Made by a program: the position numbers and the translations under genes. A DNA stretch of 64,000 nucleotides from Mariniflexile sp. AS56 (lineage in GTDB: Bacteria; Bacteroidota; Bacteroidia; Flavobacteriales; Flavobacteriaceae). Positions 34,515-44,572 of the stretch are shown here, one piece after another. The stretch spans positions 1 to 64,000 of the forward strand of contig NZ_JAUPED010000004.1 of the NCBI RefSeq assembly GCF_030552475.1, written 5' to 3'. Position 1 is the stretch's first letter, and each line of letters begins with the position of its first letter. A model generated the notes under the pieces. That model saw nothing but the letters and a program-made list of their open reading frames with translations. It was not told the DNA's origin and made no database searches.

Positions 34515-36464
34515 CTAGTTTTCTTTTGTAGAGTATATGGTAATTCCTTTAGAATTTAAGGTCATTTTTTCATCCCAAACAAAACCTTCACCCGTTACAA
34601 TATTTTTCAGAGTTTTTCCTTTTAAACCAATCTCATCATAATGTTTTAAATTGATGGTAATAGGTTCTTGGTTTTTATTAATTACAACCACAACCGTTTC
34701 TCCTTCAATAATTCTGAACAGGAAATACGTACCCATAAATGGGGCAAAATGAATGGTTTTACCTTCGTGAATGGCTTTACTGGTTTTACGATAGGTTAAT
34801 AGTTGCTTCACAAAACCTTGCATTTCGAGTTGCGTATCGGTTAAACCTTCACCTGTAAATACATTTACGGTATCTCCTTTCCAACCTCCTGGAAAATCGG
34901 TACGAATTAATCCGTGATCACCTGGGTTTGCCGAATCGTTCATTAAAATTTCGGTTCCGTAATATAGTTGTGGAATTCGAGGTAAAGCTAATAGATAACC
35001 CAAGGCCATTTTAGTATTCACCACATCTTCCCTTAATTGCGTAAAAATGCGACTCATATCGTGGTTATCTGGAAAAATCATAATGTCTTTAGGTGATGCA
35101 TAATGAAAATCGTTCGCCAAGCCTTCATACATTTTAACCAAACCGGTGTCCCAACTTTCATGTTCATTCAATCCATTTACAATTTGACGTTGCATGGCGA
35201 AATCCATAGGCGATTTTAAATTAGATTTATAGCCATCCCTATTATTAGCACCTTGTTGCCAATAGCCAATAATTAATGGGTTATAACTCCATTCTTCGCC
35301 TACTATACTGAAATTTGGATACTGCTCCATGATTGCACCTGCCCACTGACTCATAAATTCCTTATCGGAATACGGATAGGTATCTTGACGAATACCACCT
35401 AAACCGCCAGTTTCAATCCACCAAATACTATTTTGAATAAGGTATTTTGCCATAAACGGATTACGTTGATTTAAATCTGGCATCCCAGATACAAACCAAC
35501 CATCGCTCATTTCTTCACGGTCTTTTTTAGAAGAATAAATATCTTGATTACTGGTACGTCTGTGATTGGATGTAATGGTCGCTTTCTTGTCCCAAGAATC
35601 TTTATTTTCTTCGTAATTTTCTTGATAATTCACCCAGTTATTAAAAGGTAAATCCTTCATCCACCAATGTTCTAAACCGCAATGGTTTGCTACTTGGTCC
35701 ATAATAAGTTTCAAACCTTTTTCTTTGGCTTTGTGTGCTAATTCCAGATATTCTTCCAAAGTTCCAAAACGCGGATCAATTTCATAAAAATCGGTCATAG
35801 CATAGCCATGATACGAACCACTTGGCATGTTATTAGTAAGTAATGGACATGACCAAATAGCGGTAAAACCCATACTTTCTATATAATCTAAATGATTGAT
35901 CATCCCTTGAATATCCCCGCCATGGCGCGCATAATCGTTGGTTCTATCAATCGTTTTTTCTAGTAATTCTTCATGAATATCATTTGATGGATTTCCGTTA
36001 GAAAATCGATCAGGAGTTATCAAATAAATAACATCTGAACTATCAAAACCTACATAATCTTCCGCGGCTATCTTTCTCGGTTTCAGCTCATAAGTCTGTA
36101 TCTTTTCAGTCCCATTTTCAAACTTAAAAACAATATTAAATTTTCCGGCTTTTGTGCTTTTATCAATATCTAAATCGATAAACAAATAGTTATCGCTATC
36201 TGCTTTATGTACTTCTTTAATAGACACGCCAGCATAATCTATTTCAGGCACAGCTGTAGTGATATTAGGGTGTTTCACTAACAACTGCAATTCCGAGTTT
36301 TTAAATCCTACCCACCAATTGGAGGGTTCTATTCTTTCAATATCACTATATTCCACTACGCTGCTATTTTTTAGATTTGAGACGGTGTTTACTGTTTTCA
36401 TATAGCCCATTGGCATATTTAAAACCGTTACACACATAATAAATATACCAATTACCTTTATCAT
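34515..36464 (-). CDS. GH13 cyclomaltodextrinase/neopullulanase-like enzyme (SusA type)
   Basis: Exported GH13 enzyme that cuts cyclodextrins, pullulan or linear maltodextrins. An N-terminal beta domain (about 40-130, IEPSNWWVGFKNSELQLLV) typical of cyclomaltodextrinases comes before the catalytic barrel. Region I is DQVANH, region II GIRQDTYPY with Asp361, region III VGEEW with Glu390, region IV FPDNHD with Asp469. Size 649 aa fits SusA-type proteins. The signal is modest but present at the N-terminus (IKVIGIFIMCVTVLNMPMG). It lies 83 bp after GH97 and is cotranscribed with the esterase. Confidence 0.9.
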   Translation of the reverse strand: MIKVIGIFIMCVTVLNMPMGYMKTVNTVSNLKNSSVVEYSDIERIEPSNWWVGFKNSELQLLVKHPNITTAVPEIDYAGVSIKEVHKADSDNYLFIDLDIDKSTKAGKFNIVFKFENGTEKIQTYELKPRKIAAEDYVGFDSSDVIYLITPDRFSNGNPSNDIHEELLEKTIDRTNDYARHGGDIQGMINHLDYIESMGFTAIWSCPLLTNNMPSGSYHGYAMTDFYEIDPRFGTLEEYLELAHKAKEKGLKLIMDQVANHCGLEHWWMKDLPFNNWVNYQENYEENKDSWDKKATITSNHRRTSNQDIYSSKKDREEMSDGWFVSGMPDLNQRNPFMAKYLIQNSIWWIETGGLGGIRQDTYPYSDKEFMSQWAGAIMEQYPNFSIVGEEWSYNPLIIGYWQQGANNRDGYKSNLKSPMDFAMQRQIVNGLNEHESWDTGLVKMYEGLANDFHYASPKDIMIFPDNHDMSRIFTQLREDVVNTKMALGYLLALPRIPQLYYGTEILMNDSANPGDHGLIRTDFPGGWKGDTVNVFTGEGLTDTQLEMQGFVKQLLTYRKTSKAIHEGKTIHFAPFMGTYFLFRIIEGETVVVVINKNQEPITINLKHYDEIGLKGKTLKNIVTGEGFVWDEKMTLNSKGITIYSTKEN

Positions 36465-36547
36465 TTTTTATTCCTTTTAAATGAAACTTTACAAATCTCT
36501 GTAACTTTTAATAAAACCTTTAAATGGCCTACTAAAAAAAACACATC

Positions 36548-38662
<2,115 letters not shown>

Positions 38663-38700
38663 CTATTTATATTTAAAATGATACGTTTAAAAACGCATTA

Positions 38701-41010
38701 TTAATTTAAAGTTTGTAATTCCTTATTTTGAAGAACTACCGTTTTATTGTTCACTAAAATATCTAAAGTATCACCGCTTATCAATTCAAAATTGGTTTGA
38801 TTTTGAGCAACACTTATCTTTAAAATTTGGTTTCTAAAGTTTATTTTAAATGAATAGGCTTCCCATTGCTTTGGTATTTTCGGGGTGAATGCTAAGGTAT
38901 TATCCTTTACACGCATACCACCAAAACCTTCTACAATACTCATCCAGGTTCCTGCCATCGATGTGGTATGTAAACCTTCATGAACCTCTTTATTATAATC
39001 GTCTAAATCTAATCGTGAAGTTCTTAAATAGAAAGTATAGGCTTGATCCATTCTATCTAATTTCGCAGCTTGAATACTGTGTACACAAGGCGATAATGAA
39101 CTTTCATGGACTGTAAATGGTTCATAAAAATCGAAATGACGTTCTAGTTCTTCGGTCGAAAAATGATCTTCAAAAAAGTAGAAACCCTGTAATGTATCGG
39201 CTTGCTTTATGTACGGAGAACGTAAAATACGATCCCAACTCCATTTTTGATTGATAGGACGTTGTGATTTATCTAAATCGGCCACCGTAATTAATTCTTT
39301 ATCTAAAAAACCATCTTGTTGTAAATAAACTTGGTGTTTCTCTGAATATGGGAAATACATATGCTCTGAAACCGCTTTCCATTCTTTTAATTCGCTTTCA
39401 GAAAGACGCACTTTATTCATTATACGGGTATAATCAGAGCCATATTCTGCTTCAATTTTACTAATATTTTCTAAAGCATAATTAATACACCATTGTGCTA
39501 AATAATTGGTGTAGAAATTATTATTAACGTTGTTTTCGTATTCATTGGGTCCTGTAACACCTAGAATGACATACTTATTTTTGTCTGTTGAAAACGTAGC
39601 GCGTTGTTGCCAAAAACGAGCAATTCCTATTAAAACTTCCAAACCTTTTTCTGGGATATAGCTGTAATCTCCTGTATAACGGTGGTAGTTATAGATTGCA
39701 AAAGCAATAGCGCCATTTCTATGAATTTCCTCAAAAGTAATTTCCCATTCGTTATGGCATTCTTCACCATTCATGGTCACCATAGGATATAGCGCTGCAC
39801 CGTTTTTAAAACCTAGTTTTTCAGCATTTTCAATGGCTTTTTCTAAATGGTTGTAACGGTATTCCAATAAAGTTTTAGCGACTTCTTGGTTTTTGGTAGC
39901 CATGTAAAACGGAATGCAATAGGCTTCGGTATCCCAATACGTACTTCCGCCGTATTTTTCACCTGTAAAACCTTTAGGCCCTATATTTAAGCGTGAATCT
40001 TTCCCTAAATACGTTTGATTTAATTGAAAAATATTAAAACGAATACCTTGTTGTGCTTTCACATCACCATCAATGGTAATATCTGCCATTTCCCAAATAG
40101 TGGCCCATGCCTGTTTTTGGTTTTCTAACAAGGTGTTAAACCCCGAATTAACAGCTGTATCTAACACCTTTTTGGCTGCTGAAATCAACTCGGTTTTATC
40201 GTAATTTCTATCAACAGTATAACCACCAAACTTATGAATTGCACAGGTTTCATTCACCTTTACTTGCTGCGTATAAGTAAAAGAAATAGATGCTTCAGTC
40301 GTTTTAACTGCTGGTTGTTGAGCAACTTCCATTTCATTCAAAAACAATTGCGACTCCATAAAAGTACAGGTATGGAAATCTGTTTTCATGGTTTTAGCCT
40401 GAATAAATGCTTGCTTACCTTCTTGGTTTACCTGCAAGGTATCCCAAAACTTATCATCCCAGTTCGTATCTTTATTGGTAATACCACTGTTTAAATAAGG
40501 CTGAAATGTAATTTCGGCATCGGTATTTATAGGTTTCACTTGGTATTGAATAGCGCCAAGTTCATCTAAATCTAAACTCAAAAAACGTTTTACGTCCACT
40601 TGAACCGTGGTATTATTTTGAAGTGTTGCTTGAAAACTTCTTGACAGCCAACCTTCTTTCATGTTTAGTTCACGTTTGAAACTTTCTACGTTTTTACAGG
40701 TAAACAAATCCAGTTCTTCTCCATTAATGCTAACATCTATCCCAATCCAACTTGGCGCATTAAGCACTTTTGCAAAATATTCTGGGTAGCCGTTTTTCCA
40801 CCAGCCTACTCGTGTTTTGTCTGGATAATAAACACCTGCGATGTAACTTCCTTGAAAAGTATGACCTGAATACTGCTCTTCAAAATTAGCACGTTGCCCC
40901 ATGGCACCATTACCGATACTGAAAAGACTCTCTGAAGATTCAACACGTGACGCATCGAAACCTTCTTCTATGATTGACCAATTATTTGGTATGATATAAT
41001 CTTGATTCAT
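38701..41010 (-). CDS. GH65 maltose phosphorylase
   Basis: Cytoplasmic phosphorylase that splits maltose with phosphate into glucose and beta-glucose-1-phosphate. No signal peptide. The catalytic acid is Glu490 in VTGPNEYENN, matching Glu487 of Lactobacillus maltose phosphorylase. Other GH65 hallmarks: ESLFSIGNGAMGQRANFEE, GGSTYWDTEAYCIPFY, TMNGEECHNEWEITFEEIHR. The downstream partner gene for beta-phosphoglucomutase lies 15 bp upstream in the same operon, which favours maltose; kojibiose or trehalose phosphorylase cannot be excluded by sequence alone. Confidence 0.92.
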   Translation of the reverse strand: MNQDYIIPNNWSIIEEGFDASRVESSESLFSIGNGAMGQRANFEEQYSGHTFQGSYIAGVYYPDKTRVGWWKNGYPEYFAKVLNAPSWIGIDVSINGEELDLFTCKNVESFKRELNMKEGWLSRSFQATLQNNTTVQVDVKRFLSLDLDELGAIQYQVKPINTDAEITFQPYLNSGITNKDTNWDDKFWDTLQVNQEGKQAFIQAKTMKTDFHTCTFMESQLFLNEMEVAQQPAVKTTEASISFTYTQQVKVNETCAIHKFGGYTVDRNYDKTELISAAKKVLDTAVNSGFNTLLENQKQAWATIWEMADITIDGDVKAQQGIRFNIFQLNQTYLGKDSRLNIGPKGFTGEKYGGSTYWDTEAYCIPFYMATKNQEVAKTLLEYRYNHLEKAIENAEKLGFKNGAALYPMVTMNGEECHNEWEITFEEIHRNGAIAFAIYNYHRYTGDYSYIPEKGLEVLIGIARFWQQRATFSTDKNKYVILGVTGPNEYENNVNNNFYTNYLAQWCINYALENISKIEAEYGSDYTRIMNKVRLSESELKEWKAVSEHMYFPYSEKHQVYLQQDGFLDKELITVADLDKSQRPINQKWSWDRILRSPYIKQADTLQGFYFFEDHFSTEELERHFDFYEPFTVHESSLSPCVHSIQAAKLDRMDQAYTFYLRTSRLDLDDYNKEVHEGLHTTSMAGTWMSIVEGFGGMRVKDNTLAFTPKIPKQWEAYSFKINFRNQILKISVAQNQTNFELISGDTLDILVNNKTVVLQNKELQTLN

Positions 41011-41025
41011 TTTTAAAATCTTTTT

Positions 41026-41679
41026 TTAGATGATAAATTTGCTGAAGAAACCTTCAGGTATTTCTGTTAAGCTATTGAAGTTGAAGTCCGCCTCTTGCAA
41101 GGTGTTTTTATCACCAATTCCAACCGAAGTCATATGTGCCACATTCGCCGCTTCTACGCCAGCGATAGCATCTTCAAAAACAATACAATTTTTTGGAGGT
41201 AGATTTAGTTTTACGGCACCAATTAAGAACACTTCTGGATCTGGTTTTGCTTTTGAAACCGAATTACCATCTACAATGCCATGAAATCGGTGGTATAAGC
41301 CCACTTGATTTAAAATTAATTCAGCATTTTTACTAGCAGAACCTAATACGTATTTTATACCTAAAGCATCTAGAGTGTCTAAAAGTTGTTCTGCACCAGG
41401 AAGAATTTCATCGGCATTCATTTTCTTTATATAGCTTAGATATTCTTCATTTTTACTTATTAATATCTCTTGCTTTTTTTCTTCTGTTAATTGCACCTTT
41501 CCAATATCTAACAAAATCTCTAACGAGGTTACACGACTCACGCCTTTCAACAACTCATTATGTGCTTCGGTAAACTCAAAACCCAAATTATCTGCAAGGT
41601 TTTTCCAAGCCAAATAATGGTATTTTGCGGTATCTACAATCACTCCGTCTAAATCGAATATTACTCCTATTGTACTCAT
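41026..41679 (-). CDS. pgmB: Beta-phosphoglucomutase
   Basis: HAD-family enzyme converting beta-glucose-1-phosphate to glucose-6-phosphate. The HAD motif FDLDGVIVDT carries nucleophile Asp9 and acid/base Asp11, which match Asp8/Asp10 of the Lactococcus enzyme. The hallmark cap and motifs GVSRVTSLE, GSASKNA and KAKPDPEVF follow. Size 217 aa typical. It lies directly between the permease gene (3 bp) and GH65 (15 bp), feeding GH65's product into glycolysis. Confidence 0.94.
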   Translation of the reverse strand: MSTIGVIFDLDGVIVDTAKYHYLAWKNLADNLGFEFTEAHNELLKGVSRVTSLEILLDIGKVQLTEEKKQEILISKNEEYLSYIKKMNADEILPGAEQLLDTLDALGIKYVLGSASKNAELILNQVGLYHRFHGIVDGNSVSKAKPDPEVFLIGAVKLNLPPKNCIVFEDAIAGVEAANVAHMTSVGIGDKNTLQEADFNFNSLTEIPEGFFSKFII

Positions 41680-41682
41680 TAA

Positions 41683-43041
41683 TTATGATTTTACTACGTC
41701 GTCAATATCTTTTACTTTAGATACCAACATGGCAGCGATTAGAAAACTAACACCACTAGTTAGCAGTGCGAAAATGGCTTGATTGCCATAGGCGTATTTT
41801 ACAAGCGGACCGCCTATAAACGCATTTATTATTTGTGGGACCACAATAAAGAAGTTAAAAATCCCCATGTAAACCCCCATTTTTTTAGCAGAGATAGAAC
41901 CCGCTAAAATGGCATACGGCATAGCTAGAATACTTGCCCATGCAATACCAACACCCACCATAGACACTATAAGCCAATTTTTATCTGGCATGATGTAAAT
42001 AGAAAGCAAGCCTATACCACCAATCACTAGAGATGTGGCATGCGTGCGTTTTCTTCCTATTTTCTTAGCGATGTAGGGTAATGCGAATGCATATAATGCA
42101 GATACTAAATTGTAAACACCAAATAAGATACCTATCCAGTCGCCAGCATCTTGGTACATGACGCTGCTACTATCTGTATATGGCAAACCGTAAATATGTT
42201 GCGCAATGGCAGGCGTAGCAAATACCCACATACCAAAAAGTCCAAACCAAGAAAAGAATTGCACCCAACTTAATTGGCGCATGGTGGTTGGCATTTTTTT
42301 AAAGTCTTCGAAAATATCTAATAAACTCGATTTTTCGACTTCATCGGTGGTAGGTGTTTCAGCAAGTATATGTTCTTCTTCAAAACTTGCTAATTCGGCT
42401 GGTGAATACTCTTTGGTACCAAACATGGTAACTATAATTGAAACGATTAAAATAACCGCGCCAATAATAAATGAGAGAATTAAATTAGTAGGGACCATAC
42501 CCGCCGAAGTTTCATTTGATACGCCAAACCAATTATGCAAAACATAAGGGAGCCACGAACCAATAACGGCTCCAAAACCTATTAAGGCGGTTTGAACACT
42601 AAATCCTAAAGTACGTTGGTCTGTTCTAAGATTATCGCCTACTAAAGCACGGAAAGGTTCCATGGCAATATTGAAGGAGGCATCCATAATCATGAGCATA
42701 CCTGCGCCTACCCATAGTGCGGGTAAAAAGGCAATAAACATATCGGCTTGTGGCATTAAAACCAAGCCAATAGATGCTAAAATAGCACCAACTAAAAAGT
42801 AGGGTTTTCTTCGGCCAAATCGACCCCAGGTTTTATCACTGTAATAACCAATAATAGGTTGAACAATAAGTCCCATAAGAGGTGCTATGACCCAAAACCA
42901 TGATAGTTCGTGAACATCGGCTCCAAAAATTTGAAGAATTCTACTTGCGTTGGCATTTTGTAGGGCGAAACCCATTTGAATCCCTAAGAAACCGAAACTC
43001 ATGTTCCAAATTTCCCAGAAACTTAACTTACGCTTTTCCAT
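41683..43041 (-). CDS. MFS sugar transporter (maltose-type, SLC45-like)
   Basis: Twelve-helix MFS permease of the SLC45-like group, likely importing maltose or maltodextrin across the inner membrane. Motifs: FLGIQMGFALQNANASRILQ at the first helix, PIIGYYSDKTWGRFGRRKPY between helices 2 and 3, and ALVGDNLRTDQRTLGFSVQT later. First gene of the left operon, 133 bp before the LacI stop codon. It supplies the substrate for GH65 in the cytoplasm. Confidence 0.9.
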   Translation of the reverse strand: MEKRKLSFWEIWNMSFGFLGIQMGFALQNANASRILQIFGADVHELSWFWVIAPLMGLIVQPIIGYYSDKTWGRFGRRKPYFLVGAILASIGLVLMPQADMFIAFLPALWVGAGMLMIMDASFNIAMEPFRALVGDNLRTDQRTLGFSVQTALIGFGAVIGSWLPYVLHNWFGVSNETSAGMVPTNLILSFIIGAVILIVSIIVTMFGTKEYSPAELASFEEEHILAETPTTDEVEKSSLLDIFEDFKKMPTTMRQLSWVQFFSWFGLFGMWVFATPAIAQHIYGLPYTDSSSVMYQDAGDWIGILFGVYNLVSALYAFALPYIAKKIGRKRTHATSLVIGGIGLLSIYIMPDKNWLIVSMVGVGIAWASILAMPYAILAGSISAKKMGVYMGIFNFFIVVPQIINAFIGGPLVKYAYGNQAIFALLTSGVSFLIAAMLVSKVKDIDDVVKS

Positions 43042-43066
43042 GAAATAGTATATTAAATTGATACTA

Positions 43067-43094
43067 TTTGATAAGCGACTAATTACTTATCAAA
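43067..43094. promoter_or_regulatory. Inverted repeat in the leader of the left alpha-glucan operon
   Basis: TTTGATAAG (43067-43075) and CTTATCAAA (43086-43094) form a perfect 9-bp inverted repeat with a 10-bp spacer, between the probable promoter and the permease start codon. It lacks the CGTTTTCG core of the LacI-type palindromes, so it may be a different operator or an RNA hairpin. Confidence 0.5.
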
Positions 43095-43134
43095 ACTTAG
43101 GTGAGGAGTGAAAATATAAGTTTTGATTTCGGGT

Positions 43135-43142
43135 CAAAGATA
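43135..43142 (-). promoter_or_regulatory. -7 box of the left alpha-glucan operon
   Basis: Reads TATCTTTG (TAnnTTTG) on the minus strand, 94 bp before the permease start. A small imperfect repeat TTTGA...TCAAA (43122-43139) overlaps it and could be an operator. Confidence 0.45.
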
Positions 43143-43173
43143 TAAAAGAATTTAGATATTCCTAATAAAAATT

Positions 43174-44247
43174 TTATTTAGTAGAGTCTCTTTCTATAAG
43201 TTCTGTTTCAATAACTACTGTTTTAAAGTACTCATTACGTGCGGTTTCCTCAATATAATCAAGGCTTTCCTCCTCTTCAAGTTCTAACCTATCAATTAAT
43301 AAATCGGCTGCTTGTTCACCCATTTTTTGACCATGTTGGCTCACAGTTGTTAAGCTTGGAGTGGCGTGTTTTGATAAAACACCGTCTGTAAAACCGATAA
43401 CTTGAATGTCTTCAGGAATTTTAAATCCGAGTTTACGAGCCACCTTCATAGCGGTAACTGCGTACAGCTCATTTACAGCAAAAATACCGTCTATTTTTTT
43501 ATTGTTTTTAAAGAATTTTTCAATTTCATTTTCTAGAACATCTAAATCACCTTCAGCGTCTAAACTATCCTCTATTTTTAAAATTAAGTTCGCGTCTGCA
43601 TTAATTTTAGCATCTTCCAAAGCCTCTATATATCCCTGGGTTCTCAGCCTTCCAACACTCACATAATCCATGGTTGTAATAAGCGCAATATTTTTACAAC
43701 CTGTTGATAATAATTTCTTTACAGCTTTTAAGGCTCCTCTAAAATCATCTACAATAACCTTATCACAATCTACTTCATTCACAACTCTATCAAACAAAAC
43801 AATGGGCATTCCTTGGTTGATGGTCGCATTGAAATGATGATAATCCTGTTTCAGCAATGTTTCCTTTGAAATGGATAAAATAAACCCATCAATACTACCA
43901 CCCGCCAGCATTTCCATATTGATAATTTCTTTGGTAAACGATTCATTGGAAAGCCCAACAATTACATTATATCCGCGCTTATTGGCTACTAATTCTATTC
44001 CACGAATAACAGTGGAAAAAAAATGGTGCACAATCTCTGGAATAATAATACCTATGGTTTTTGTTTTTCTGTTTTTTAAGCTTAATGCAATATTATTAGG
44101 CCGGTAATTATACAGTTTTGCAAATGCCTGAATTTTTTGCGTGGTATCTTCACTAATTTCTTTGCTACCGCTTAAGGCTTTAGAAACTGTTGATATAGAG
44201 ACATCTAACTCTTTAGCTATTTGTTTTAATGTTATTTTTCTTTTCAT
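43174..44247 (-). CDS. LacI-family transcriptional regulator of the alpha-glucan locus
   Basis: Sugar-responsive repressor with an N-terminal LacI helix-turn-helix (ITLKQIAKELDVSISTVSKA, with YRPNNIALSL hinge helix) and a periplasmic-binding-protein-type effector domain (TKTIGIIIPEIVHHFFSTVI). Size 357 aa is normal. It lies between the two arms of the locus and next to palindromes that fit LacI operators, so it likely controls both arms. The ligand is probably maltose or a maltodextrin, by context. Confidence 0.92.
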   Translation of the reverse strand: MKRKITLKQIAKELDVSISTVSKALSGSKEISEDTTQKIQAFAKLYNYRPNNIALSLKNRKTKTIGIIIPEIVHHFFSTVIRGIELVANKRGYNVIVGLSNESFTKEIINMEMLAGGSIDGFILSISKETLLKQDYHHFNATINQGMPIVLFDRVVNEVDCDKVIVDDFRGALKAVKKLLSTGCKNIALITTMDYVSVGRLRTQGYIEALEDAKINADANLILKIEDSLDAEGDLDVLENEIEKFFKNNKKIDGIFAVNELYAVTAMKVARKLGFKIPEDIQVIGFTDGVLSKHATPSLTTVSQHGQKMGEQAADLLIDRLELEEEESLDYIEETARNEYFKTVVIETELIERDSTK

Positions 44248-44375
44248 TTTTAAAATTAATCCTAGGTGGGACTGGTATAAATATAAAAATCTTTATTTAC
44301 AAAAAGGTTAAAATTCAAATCTTCCTAAAATAACACGAAAATTCAAAGCCTAAATTTCGTACCATCGAAAATCTC

Positions 44376-44386
44376 AAACGTTTTCG
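44376..44386. promoter_or_regulatory. LacI-type operator candidate 1 (AAACGTTTTCG)
   Basis: Contains the AAACGTTT core and the right half-site CGTTTTCG of the perfect site 70 bp downstream. Lies 130 bp upstream of the lacI-type start codon and 187 bp upstream of susC. Confidence 0.55.
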
Positions 44387-44447
44387 TAAATCTGTTATTT
44401 TTAAGCATTTAGAGAAAAAACGGCGTTTTTATGTAAAGTTGTCAACA

Positions 44448-44461
44448 CGAAAACGTTTTCG
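44448..44461. promoter_or_regulatory. LacI-type operator candidate 2 (CGAAAACGTTTTCG)
   Basis: Perfect 14-bp palindrome with the central CG typical of LacI-family operators. It lies in the gap between the divergent lacI-type gene and susC, 112 bp before the susC start codon. Together with the partial site at 44376-44386 it could bind two dimers. Confidence 0.75.
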
Positions 44462-44572
44462 CTGAGAATTTCGCAACATCAAATTATTTCTTTACATAAA
44501 ATTTATATAGTTTTAACATCGAGAAGTGAAAATATAACTAAACTAATTAACACATTAATTTAACAAAATTAT

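Noticed and set aside
44506-44513. susC -7 box at TATAGTTT
   Set aside because: The T-run is shifted and the final G is missing from TAnnTTTG; other weak matches exist nearby, so I left it out.
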